Of a stretch of 14,094 nucleotides of DNA, positions 7,361 through 13,745 are shown piece by piece. The stretch is taken from positions 1-14,094 of the forward strand of contig JAGGWT010000065.1 in NCBI GenBank assembly GCA_021163455.1, given 5' to 3'. The translations under genes were made by a program, and so were the position numbers. This DNA is from Thermoplasmata archaeon (GTDB lineage: Archaea > Thermoplasmatota > E2 > DHVEG-1 > B18-G2). Positions within the stretch are counted from its first letter, which is position 1. Every line of letters starts with the position of its first letter. The notes under the pieces were generated by a model. It was not told the DNA's origin and made no database searches. It was given only the letters and a program-made list of their open reading frames with translations.

Positions 7361-7370
7361 AAATTATTAT
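7361..7370 (+). promoter_or_regulatory. Candidate TATA box for the YiiX-like gene
   Basis: AAATTATTAT, preceded by further A bases, is centred about 26 bases upstream of the GTG at 7392, so transcription would begin at or next to that codon and the mRNA would be leaderless. The 125-base gap after pcc1 (7267-7391) otherwise holds a 12-bp palindrome at 7313-7324 and an 8-bp direct repeat (7265-7272 and 7319-7326). The box is only a moderate match. Confidence 0.4.
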
Positions 7371-7391
7371 GCATTATTCTATTGTATACCC

Positions 7392-8345
7392 GTGAGGGAA
7401 AGAGAAATCATACTTATGTTGGTGACCCTACTTTTGTTGACACCATCAATTACACTCGCTGAGACCAGAACAGAGGAAACAGATATAGTTTATCCAGAAG
7501 ATGTTGGTGGAGGGCCCGGAGATATAGTGCTTATAGCATACAATCTTCCAGAGTGTCTGGGTAGTAATTGGGGTCATGCACAAATATATCTCGGGAATTA
7601 CAGCATTAATGATGGTGACAACACAGGTGATGGAAACTTTGCAGATGCTGATAGGCATAAAGTTGTTGAGACAACCTTCTACTCCGGTAATTGGGGTCTC
7701 TTTCGCAAATTCAGATACTATTGGATAGCGTTTCGTGTGATAATGGGCTGGGGTATAGGATCATGTGCAATAGAGTTTTTGAAGAAATTACAGCAATGTA
7801 CCTACAGTGGGGAGGAAAGAAAGTGGGGAGGAGTGGAAATAAATAGCCTCCATGAAAGGCTAATCGGAAAAGGGGGCAAAATATGGGGCTATTGCTATGG
7901 TAGGGTGAATATGTCCAAAGTGGGGCAGAGTATAGGTAAAAATATAAGTGAAAAAGATGAGTTAAGCTTGAGGAAAGCAGCGATGGATTATGCCATCCAA
8001 AGGGCAAACAAAATTTGGCCAAGACTTGGATATACTGAAGAAGTACCGGAAAAGCAATCCTCAAGACCATTTGATTACCTTTCACCGTGGTATTACGACT
8101 CTAAACAAATGGACGAATTTACTGTAGAACAGGTCAATCAAAACCATTCGCTCGCAAAAACCCCTGACTATGGATATTACTGCTCTGAACTCGTATGGGC
8201 AGCATGGATGCATGCAGGGAAAGAGATTTTGGGTAAACCCATTGATCTCGATGGCGACAACACTACAAAGGCAGTCCTCCCGCGGGATATCTACGAAAGT
8301 GACTTGGTTGACTGGTATCACATCCATACAAAGTGGGTCATCTGA
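7392..8345 (+). CDS. Exported permuted-papain-fold (YiiX/NlpC-P60-like) hydrolase, about 317 aa
   Basis: Residues 1-23 look like a signal peptide (charged start, LMLVTLLLLTPSITLA). A circularly permuted papain-like pattern follows: GDIVL (about 46-50), then GHAQIYLGN with candidate catalytic His62, and near the C-terminus YYCSELVWAAW with candidate nucleophile Cys264, then VLPRDIYESDLVDW. The His-before-Cys order is the hallmark of YiiX/YycO-type relatives of NlpC/P60, which cleave amide or thioester bonds. The substrate here is unknown. The roughly 200 residues between His and Cys are more than in compact members. The start is uncertain: GTG 7392 gives the best signal peptide and fits the TATA box; ATG 7416 would leave a signal with no basic region; GTG 7290 adds 34 residues unlike a signal. 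Fold call is moderate; enzymatic activity is inferred. Confidence 0.65.
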   Translation: MREREIILMLVTLLLLTPSITLAETRTEETDIVYPEDVGGGPGDIVLIAYNLPECLGSNWGHAQIYLGNYSINDGDNTGDGNFADADRHKVVETTFYSGNWGLFRKFRYYWIAFRVIMGWGIGSCAIEFLKKLQQCTYSGEERKWGGVEINSLHERLIGKGGKIWGYCYGRVNMSKVGQSIGKNISEKDELSLRKAAMDYAIQRANKIWPRLGYTEEVPEKQSSRPFDYLSPWYYDSKQMDEFTVEQVNQNHSLAKTPDYGYYCSELVWAAWMHAGKEILGKPIDLDGDNTTKAVLPRDIYESDLVDWYHIHTKWVI

Positions 8346-8373
8346 TTCTTCCAATGAATAAAGAGAATACTAA

Positions 8374-8676
8374 TTTAACACTTTACTTACCCAGATCAAA
8401 CCATTTAATGTATTGATCGATTCAACCCAGAGGATAACTCTGACAGCAATTGGGCCCAGTAGAGAAGATGGTATCTCCAGCAGCGATAATGGTCAGTCAA
8501 GCAAGACATTTTTCACATCATTTTGAAGACCTTATTAGGGTGGGGGATGGTTATGTCAGTATAACAGAATCTGAAAATCGATATTTATCTGCTAAAACTC
8601 ATTTTATGACAAGTGATAATATAGTTATACAAGAAGGATAGATGGTGCTGTATATCAACATCCTCTTTCCACTTGA
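8374..8676 (+). pseudogene. Decayed fragment resembling the C-terminal part of a caspase-fold peptidase
   Basis: The gap between the YiiX-like and nuclease genes (327 bases) holds no intact gene. Its frames read in sequence like a broken peptidase tail. Frame A (8374-8526) gives FNVLIDSTQRITLTAIG and SSKTFFTSF. Frame B (to the TAG at 8639-8641) gives HHFEDLIRVGDGYVSITESE. Returning to frame A (8635-8676) gives DGAVYQHPLST. The order R-I-x-L-T-A, F-F/Y-x-x-F, D-G-Y-V-S-I, Q-H-P recalls the region after the catalytic cysteine in clan CD (C14-type) peptidases. No D-x-C-x-S-G catalytic block is present. Two compensating frameshifts and no start codon point to a pseudogene. The family call rests on short motifs remembered from the family and is tentative; it could be unrelated non-coding DNA. 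Confidence 0.35.
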
Positions 8677-8690
8677 CAAACAACCGAGAG

Positions 8691-8702
8691 ATATTTAATA
8701 TA
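8691..8702 (+). promoter_or_regulatory. TATA box of the RecB-like nuclease gene
   Basis: ATATTTAATATA is centred about 30 bases upstream of the ATG at 8727, the spacing expected if the mRNA starts at or within a few bases of the ATG (leaderless). No Shine-Dalgarno sequence lies before that ATG, which supports this reading. Confidence 0.6.
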
Positions 8703-8726
8703 CCCAAAATCAATTCGCTTTTCGAG

Positions 8727-9962
8727 ATGCCCCTTTATTCCTATTCCAAACTGAACTGTTATCTTCAGTGTCCGAGGAGATACAGATTTGCATATATAGA
8801 CAGAATAAAGACGGAGATAAAGGAAACGATAGAGTCCTTCACGGGAAACATAGTTCATGAAACCCTGAGGAAACTTTACAAAGACCTCATGTACGAGAAG
8901 ATGAACACGCTGGAAGAGCTTCTCGAATACCTGAGAAACCAGTGGAGAAGGAAATGGAACGACAAAATTCTCATAACAAGTGAGGACTACACTCCTGACA
9001 ATTATCTCAAGATGGCCGAGAGATTCGTAAGGGATTATTACAAGAGATATTATCCATTCAACCAGTCCAGAACCATAGCACTGGAAGAAAGAATCATCGT
9101 GGACCTCGATGGCACGGGCAGATACAAAATCTTAGGGTATATAGACAGACTTGCCTACAGAGATGGAGGTATATACGAAATACACGACTACAAAACGAAC
9201 ATGACACTGCCCATCAACAAGTACATCGAGCAGGATATCCAGTTACCGATATATGCGATAGGCGTAAAAGACAGATACCCCGATGCAAAGGATATAAGGC
9301 TGATATGGCACTTTCTGGCTTTTGATAGAGAGATAGAAATAAGAAAAGATGAGGAAGAATTCGAAGAACTGAGGCAGTATCTCATCTCACTCATCCGCCG
9401 GATAGAGCATGCTGACGAATTTCCTGCCAAACCATCTGTACTGTGTGACTGGTGTGAATACAAGCAGATATGCGGCGAATACAAGCACAGATACAAACTC
9501 GAAACGAGAACACTCGATGATTATCTCTCTGACAAAGGTGTTCAGCTTGTAGACAGATACGCAGAACTTCTCGAGAAAAGGGAAAAATTGCTGGAGGAAA
9601 TCGACAGAGAGATAGAGAAGACAAAGAAGGAGATCATAGATTTTGCAAAGAGAGAAGGTCTCGATACCGTATATGGAACAAAGGCCAAGGCAAAGGTAAT
9701 CGTTGGTAAAAGACATGTTTTCCCATCGAAGGGCGACGGCAGGCGCGAGGAATTGAAAGAAGTACTGAAAAAGCACGGTATCTGGGAGCAGGTATCGGAT
9801 ATTGATATCTACAAACTTTCAAGATTGATGAGGGATGGCGCATTACCCATAGAGGTCGAAATGGAAATCAGGAAGTTCCAGGAAGAGGAGAAAGTGGAAA
9901 GGGTGTATCTGAACAGATTGAGAGAGGATGAGAAGAGGTCCCTGAGTCCAGAGGAGGAATAG
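8727..9962 (+). CDS. RecB/Cas4-type PD-(D/E)XK nuclease with predicted 4Fe-4S cluster, 411 aa
   Basis: A stand-alone RecB-family nuclease, probably a DNA exonuclease in repair or recombination. The motifs appear in order: QCPRRYRFAYID with Cys15; HETLRKLY with His44; GYIDR with Asp140; EIHDYKT with Asp154 and Lys156; and QLPIYAIG (Gln172, Tyr176). Cys240, Cys243 and Cys249 (CDWCEYKQIC) with Cys15 match the Cys-x(n)-CX2CX5C iron-sulfur arrangement of Cas4 and AddB. After the nuclease comes a charged coiled coil (about 270-310, LLEKREKLLEEIDREIEKTK) and a further roughly 100-residue region I do not recognise, so it is about twice the length of Cas4. ATG 8727 fits the MPLYSYSKLN family start and the TATA box; a TTG at 8673 would add 18 residues over the promoter. 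No CRISPR array is nearby. Confidence 0.85.
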   Translation: MPLYSYSKLNCYLQCPRRYRFAYIDRIKTEIKETIESFTGNIVHETLRKLYKDLMYEKMNTLEELLEYLRNQWRRKWNDKILITSEDYTPDNYLKMAERFVRDYYKRYYPFNQSRTIALEERIIVDLDGTGRYKILGYIDRLAYRDGGIYEIHDYKTNMTLPINKYIEQDIQLPIYAIGVKDRYPDAKDIRLIWHFLAFDREIEIRKDEEEFEELRQYLISLIRRIEHADEFPAKPSVLCDWCEYKQICGEYKHRYKLETRTLDDYLSDKGVQLVDRYAELLEKREKLLEEIDREIEKTKKEIIDFAKREGLDTVYGTKAKAKVIVGKRHVFPSKGDGRREELKEVLKKHGIWEQVSDIDIYKLSRLMRDGALPIEVEMEIRKFQEEEKVERVYLNRLREDEKRSLSPEEE

Positions 9963-9980
9963 GAAATTTTTTCTATGATG

Positions 9981-9990
9981 AAATATAATT
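9981..9990 (+). promoter_or_regulatory. Candidate promoter of the C25/beta-helix gene
   Basis: AAATATAATT is AT-rich and TATA-like, ending 14 bases before the ATG at 10005. The spacing is about 6 bases shorter than ideal for a leaderless start, so this is weak. A T6 run just upstream (9967-9972), directly after the nuclease stop codon, could end transcription of that gene. Confidence 0.3.
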
Positions 9991-10004
9991 GATACCTGTT
10001 GATT

Positions 10005-12218
10005 ATGAGATGTCTCATCATTGCGCTATCGTTACTTCTCATAATCCCTTCAACCCATGCCATATCTGGTGGAGAGGTTTATGACCTGCTTGTTATAACC
10101 CATCCAGAGTTTATCAGCGAGTTACAGGACTTTGTGGAGTTCAAAGAGACGAGGGGCATAAGGACAAAACTGGTATCTATAGAGGATATCTACGATGGTG
10201 TGTATTTCGAATGCAGAGGAAGGAATGATGCAGAGAAAATAAAATATTTCATAAAGGATGCATACGACAACTGGCATATAAGGTATGTTTTACTCGTTGG
10301 CTCAGCCAAAATGATACCCGTTCGTTATGTCTATCTGAATGATTTCAGCTCAACCTGGGAGTATGAGAGGAGATTCATAAGTGATCTGTACTATGCTGAC
10401 ATATATGATGAAAATGGAAACTTTTCATCATGGGATACTAACAACAACGGATTCTTTGGCGAATACAGGCACGAAATAGGTGATAAAAAATACAGCGACG
10501 ACATTTATCCAGAGCCAGAAATAGCGATAGGCCGACTGGCATGCAGAAATAAAATAGAACTGAGAAATGCAATAAACAAGATAATGAACTACCATGGTGA
10601 CAGCAGATTGCTCCTTATAGGGGGCGATTCCTATCCAAACGACCCGTGCGGAGACATTTCTGAAGGAATATATTTAGAAGAGGCTATAGCTGAGAAAATG
10701 CAGGGATGGAACATTTCAAGATTGTATCCTCCAAAAAACTTTCGCCAGATATCAAGCTACATAAACAATGGAGCCGGAATAGTTGTCATGGAGGGCGCCG
10801 GCGGCCAGCACATGTGGGCGACACATGAGCATGATAGCGAGAAATGGATATACTACTTCAGCTGGAACATAAGAATGTTGCGCAATGATATTTACCCTGT
10901 GGTTGTCACATCTGGAGCAAGGCTTGCAAAGTTTGACGAGAAGAGAGAATGTTTCAACTGGGTATTTGTTGCGAGCAGGCATGGAGCGGTTGCAAGTATA
11001 GGTTCTACAGGTCTATGCTGGACAGCCCATGGAAAGAATGTTACGGAGTTCTATCTCGGAAATCTTCATCTTCGTTTCTTTGCGGAATACAGGAATGCCA
11101 CTTATCTGGGGGATGCGTGGAGAAACGCTATCATATCCTACCTCAGGTCTTTTCATAGGGATGGTGTGGTAGAAAAAGCTTTTCATCTGAAAGCTGCTGA
11201 AGAGCTGGAGTTATTCGGCGACCCTACTTTGCAAATATATCACGTTACATCATGTGATGTGAAAAATTCCAAGAGATATCTGTACGTTGGTGGTACAGGT
11301 GAGGGAAATTACAGTGATATTCAATCTGCCGTGGATGATGCTTCTCCAGGTGATGAAATCATTGTGCTTTCTGGGGTGTATAATGAGAACGTAACAATCT
11401 GGAAGAGTTTGACCATCTCAGGATATGGAGCAACTCTTAAGGGACATTTTGATATCTCTGCTCCCTCCACGATAAAAAGCTTCAGAATAGAGGGAAGTAG
11501 TTACTGTATCTCCTGCGAGAGTGAAAACGTGACTCTGAAAGACAACACCATCGTAGGATATTATGGAATTCTCATGAACAATTCAGAATACTCTACTATA
11601 TCAGACAACACCTTCAAATGCATCTATGCTGTAGTAATGGAGAATTCCAACCATGTTAAAATCAGAAACAATAGCATAAGGAATAACTGGTATGGAATAT
11701 GGAGCGAGGGATGCAGATTTCTCGATGTAGAAAAGAATAACTTTTCATTTAACAGATGGTACACACTATGGCTTGAAAGAAGTGACAATTCTCTCATAAG
11801 ATGCAATACCTTCTACATGAACTGGTACAGCATATTTCTTTATCATTCAGATGGTTGCACAATCGAGAAAAATATAATCGTTCACAATGAGCATGGTCCA
11901 CAGATAGATTTCTCATCGAACAACATTCTCAGGATGAATGACATACGCTACAACGAGCATTATGGCGTATATGTTGATAACGCATCAGCGGGAAACAGGA
12001 TAGAGAAGAACAATATTGTGGATAATGCACACAACGCGAGAGATGATGGGAAGAACATCTGGTATAACAACTACTGGAGTGATTACATCGGGTTGAAATA
12101 CAGGATTTTAGGGATACTCAGGATACCGAAACACATCTCAAAGTTCAACTTTGACTGGTGCCCTGCTACCAAAGAGTTTGATGTGATGGGATGCCATCAA
12201 CATTATGAGGCAAATTGA
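10005..12218 (+). CDS. Exported protein: gingipain-like C25 domain lacking catalytic residues, fused to a NosD-like beta-helix, 737 aa
   Basis: Residues 1-19 form a clear signal peptide (MRCLIIALSLLLIIPSTHA). About 26-415 is a C25 (gingipain-type) peptidase domain: YDLLVITHPEFISELQDFVE, YVLLVGSAKMIPVRY, EIAIGRLACRNK, GAVASIGSTG and FGDPTLQIY. Active members have Gly-His-Gly four residues before a Trp. Here the motif is G264-A265-G266, then G-Q-H-M-W271. The catalytic Cys in S-A-C-x-x-x-x-F-D is here S303-G-A305-RLAKFD. Both dyad residues thus appear to be Ala, so this is probably a pseudoprotease. About 425-715 is a right-handed parallel beta-helix (PbH1/NosD type) starting YVGGTGEGNYSDIQSAVDDA, with repeated N-N-x-I-x-x-N turns, capped by NNYWSDY at 688-694. 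No C-terminal anchor is seen. TTG 9999 would add only two residues. Confidence 0.85.
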   Translation: MRCLIIALSLLLIIPSTHAISGGEVYDLLVITHPEFISELQDFVEFKETRGIRTKLVSIEDIYDGVYFECRGRNDAEKIKYFIKDAYDNWHIRYVLLVGSAKMIPVRYVYLNDFSSTWEYERRFISDLYYADIYDENGNFSSWDTNNNGFFGEYRHEIGDKKYSDDIYPEPEIAIGRLACRNKIELRNAINKIMNYHGDSRLLLIGGDSYPNDPCGDISEGIYLEEAIAEKMQGWNISRLYPPKNFRQISSYINNGAGIVVMEGAGGQHMWATHEHDSEKWIYYFSWNIRMLRNDIYPVVVTSGARLAKFDEKRECFNWVFVASRHGAVASIGSTGLCWTAHGKNVTEFYLGNLHLRFFAEYRNATYLGDAWRNAIISYLRSFHRDGVVEKAFHLKAAEELELFGDPTLQIYHVTSCDVKNSKRYLYVGGTGEGNYSDIQSAVDDASPGDEIIVLSGVYNENVTIWKSLTISGYGATLKGHFDISAPSTIKSFRIEGSSYCISCESENVTLKDNTIVGYYGILMNNSEYSTISDNTFKCIYAVVMENSNHVKIRNNSIRNNWYGIWSEGCRFLDVEKNNFSFNRWYTLWLERSDNSLIRCNTFYMNWYSIFLYHSDGCTIEKNIIVHNEHGPQIDFSSNNILRMNDIRYNEHYGVYVDNASAGNRIEKNNIVDNAHNARDDGKNIWYNNYWSDYIGLKYRILGILRIPKHISKFNFDWCPATKEFDVMGCHQHYEAN

Positions 12219-13510
12219 TCCAACAGTTCCTTTATATTGATGTAGTGCAGTTCGTTTTTATGGGACTGCTTCTTTGAATCGGCAAAGGAAATAGCAAAAT
12301 CTCCCGTGTCTGGACAGTATGACCATTGATGGAGGTCACAGAGAATCCCTCTACCTCTCGATATCATCTGAAAGATGAAGAGTACTATGTCTGTTTTCCC
12401 TCCATAGACCTTTCTTAGGATGGAGATGCTGGAATTGAGATCGATTTCTCCCCATATGTTCTCGATTTCCCTGCTCATCGCTTTGTACTTTCTCCATATG
12501 GGAAAGAACGGAGAACCTACAAGGGTTGTCAGAAAACCCATCACTCCTCTGGGGTTGTACCATTTTCTCTGAGTTGCTGCAAGTTCAGGATCAATAAAGA
12601 AATTTGTGCGCCTCACAACTTCTTTGATCCTCCAGAAGGGAGCATTATCCTCGATGGGGTCATCCCAGGAACCAATATAGCTGTGATTCGCAGTGACCTC
12701 GACGATATACGCAGTTTTTCCATCGGATATTATAAAATTCCAGCCCAGTGTACTGTTTGACAGCATAACATGTATAGCATCATCTATTGTATCCATCCCA
12801 TCCAGAGCCATCTGGAGTCTGAACTGGATGGGCATTCCTTTCAACGTCTGGTCAGAGCTCCAGCATGCCTGTATGGTTATGACAATACCCTTCTCGTTGA
12901 AACCCTCATAGAAGTTTATCCATCCTGCCAGGGTTGGGATGATGGAGATCTTTCCTCCATCGAGCTTCCGTATAATCAGAACAGAGTTTTCCTGTACGTA
13001 TTTTCCAGTTACAGGGTCTTTTATTATGAGTGGAAAATCCAGGCTTCGCACATGATACAGTTTACCATCTTTTGTGGCATTGCCCCATGATGCATAGCTG
13101 AAACAACCAAGGTCTATGAAAGGAACAATCATATATGATACTCCCAGCTCTTCAAGAGAAACGTTGGCGCCATCCGCGATGCCCTGTAATTCGGAGAGAT
13201 AGTCATCAGGTATGTATGCTTTTACGGTATTCCACATTTCAAGAAGCTTTTCATATGATGCAATCTCTTTCCCGTAACTGATAAAAGCTCTCACATTCTC
13301 CTGCACATCTTCCTTCAGAAGGTAGCCGTGCTGAAAACCAAGTTCGTAGAAAGAGCCGTTTGTGAACAGAACCTTTACGCCATTTATATTTTCGATATGC
13401 GCATCCCTGAGCAGGTCTTCAACAGAGCTTTCCGTGGAATGGATTACAGAAATTGAAGGCAGGAGCAAAAGCAAGGCGATGCATAAAACACTCCACCTAA
13501 TTTTTCTCAT
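12203..13510 (-). CDS. Exported C45-type Ntn-hydrolase (acyltransferase/amidase-like), 435 aa
   Basis: Residues 1-25 are a signal peptide (MRKIRWSVLCIALLLLLPS). The rest matches the C45 family (acyl-CoA:6-aminopenicillanate acyltransferase-like; related to choloylglycine hydrolases), whose members cleave themselves before a cysteine that becomes the N-terminal nucleophile. The family blocks are YELGFQHGYLL (about 55-65), the processing site G135-C136 in DLGCFSYASWGNATKDGK, and YHVRSLDFP with Arg155 and Asp158 near the nucleophile. GFNEKGIVIT and IISDGKTAYIVEVTAN follow. The predicted large chain starts at Cys136. The acyl/amide substrate cannot be told from sequence. ATG 13510 was chosen over 13573 because it opens the signal peptide and the longer form spans the promoter. 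It converges on the C25 gene, with a 16-base overlap of the 3' ends. Confidence 0.85.
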   Translation of the reverse strand: MRKIRWSVLCIALLLLLPSISVIHSTESSVEDLLRDAHIENINGVKVLFTNGSFYELGFQHGYLLKEDVQENVRAFISYGKEIASYEKLLEMWNTVKAYIPDDYLSELQGIADGANVSLEELGVSYMIVPFIDLGCFSYASWGNATKDGKLYHVRSLDFPLIIKDPVTGKYVQENSVLIIRKLDGGKISIIPTLAGWINFYEGFNEKGIVITIQACWSSDQTLKGMPIQFRLQMALDGMDTIDDAIHVMLSNSTLGWNFIISDGKTAYIVEVTANHSYIGSWDDPIEDNAPFWRIKEVVRRTNFFIDPELAATQRKWYNPRGVMGFLTTLVGSPFFPIWRKYKAMSREIENIWGEIDLNSSISILRKVYGGKTDIVLFIFQMISRGRGILCDLHQWSYCPDTGDFAISFADSKKQSHKNELHYINIKELLDQFAS

Positions 13511-13545
13511 GCTATCACTTTCTGTATCATTAATGTGCATATTGC

Positions 13546-13560
13546 GTATAAAAATATATC
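13546..13560 (-). promoter_or_regulatory. TATA box of the C45 hydrolase gene
   Basis: On the minus strand this reads GATATATTTTTATAC, about 43 bases before the ATG at 13510, predicting a transcription start near 13526 and a leader of about 16 bases. The weak AAGTGA at 13516-13521 may serve as the ribosome-binding site. Confidence 0.5.
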
Positions 13561-13577
13561 TACAATTGACCATAAAA

Positions 13578-13677
13578 TGTCGGGGGCGGGATTTGAACCC
13601 GCGACCTCCTGATTTCCCAGCGAACCCTCGAGCTGCGCTTATGAGTCAGGCGCTCCGCCAGGCTGAGCCACCCCGAC
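13578..13677 (-). tRNA. Elongator tRNA-Met (anticodon CAU) with intron
   Basis: On the minus strand a full cloverleaf folds. The acceptor stem is GTCGGGG/CCCCGAC with discriminator A73 at 13578. The D arm is GCTC/GAGC, the anticodon stem CCTGA/TCAGG, the variable loop AGGTC and the T arm GCGGG-TTCAAAT-CCCGC. The anticodon CAU is at 13641-13643 in the loop CUCAUA|A, interrupted after position 37. The anticodon stem lacks the three G-C pairs of an initiator, and the G-Y-CGGGGUGGCUCAG start is typical of archaeal elongator tRNA-Met rather than tRNA-Ile2. CCA is not encoded; a TTTT run (13574-13577 on this strand) follows directly. The mature RNA would be 74 nt before CCA addition. Confidence 0.95.
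13614..13639 (-). other. 26-nt tRNA intron with canonical bulge-helix-bulge site
   Basis: The intron lies between positions 37 and 38. At the exon-intron junctions CUCA pairs with UGGG (4 bp with one G-U), flanked by 3-nt bulges UA^A and AA^A and an outer GCG/CGC stem. This is the form cut by the archaeal tRNA splicing endonuclease. Introns at this place are common in archaeal elongator tRNA-Met genes. Confidence 0.85.
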
Positions 13678-13700
13678 CCACAGGAATAATTTCACTTCTG

Positions 13701-13710
13701 GTATTAAAAA
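13701..13710 (-). promoter_or_regulatory. TATA box of the tRNA-Met gene
   Basis: TTTTTAATAC on the minus strand lies 24-33 bases upstream of the tRNA 5' end (13677), the usual position for an archaeal tRNA promoter with transcription starting near the mature end. Confidence 0.65.
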
Positions 13711-13745
13711 TTGTCTCTGATTGATGGTGTTCGTTTTTCTGTAAT

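Noticed and set aside
8450..8641. 63-codon open frame starting with TTG
   Set aside because: As a stand-alone gene it has no ribosome-binding site or promoter; it reads better as the middle part of the decayed fragment reported at 8374-8676.
8727..9962. CRISPR-associated Cas4 and a CRISPR locus
   Set aside because: The nuclease has Cas4-like motifs but no direct-repeat array or other cas gene is in the window, and it is about twice the usual Cas4 length.
13362..13724. Plus-strand open frame of 120 codons containing GRDLNPRPPDFP
   Set aside because: That peptide is the well-known false translation of the antisense of a tRNA; the frame runs over the tRNA-Met gene and the 5' part of the C45 gene.
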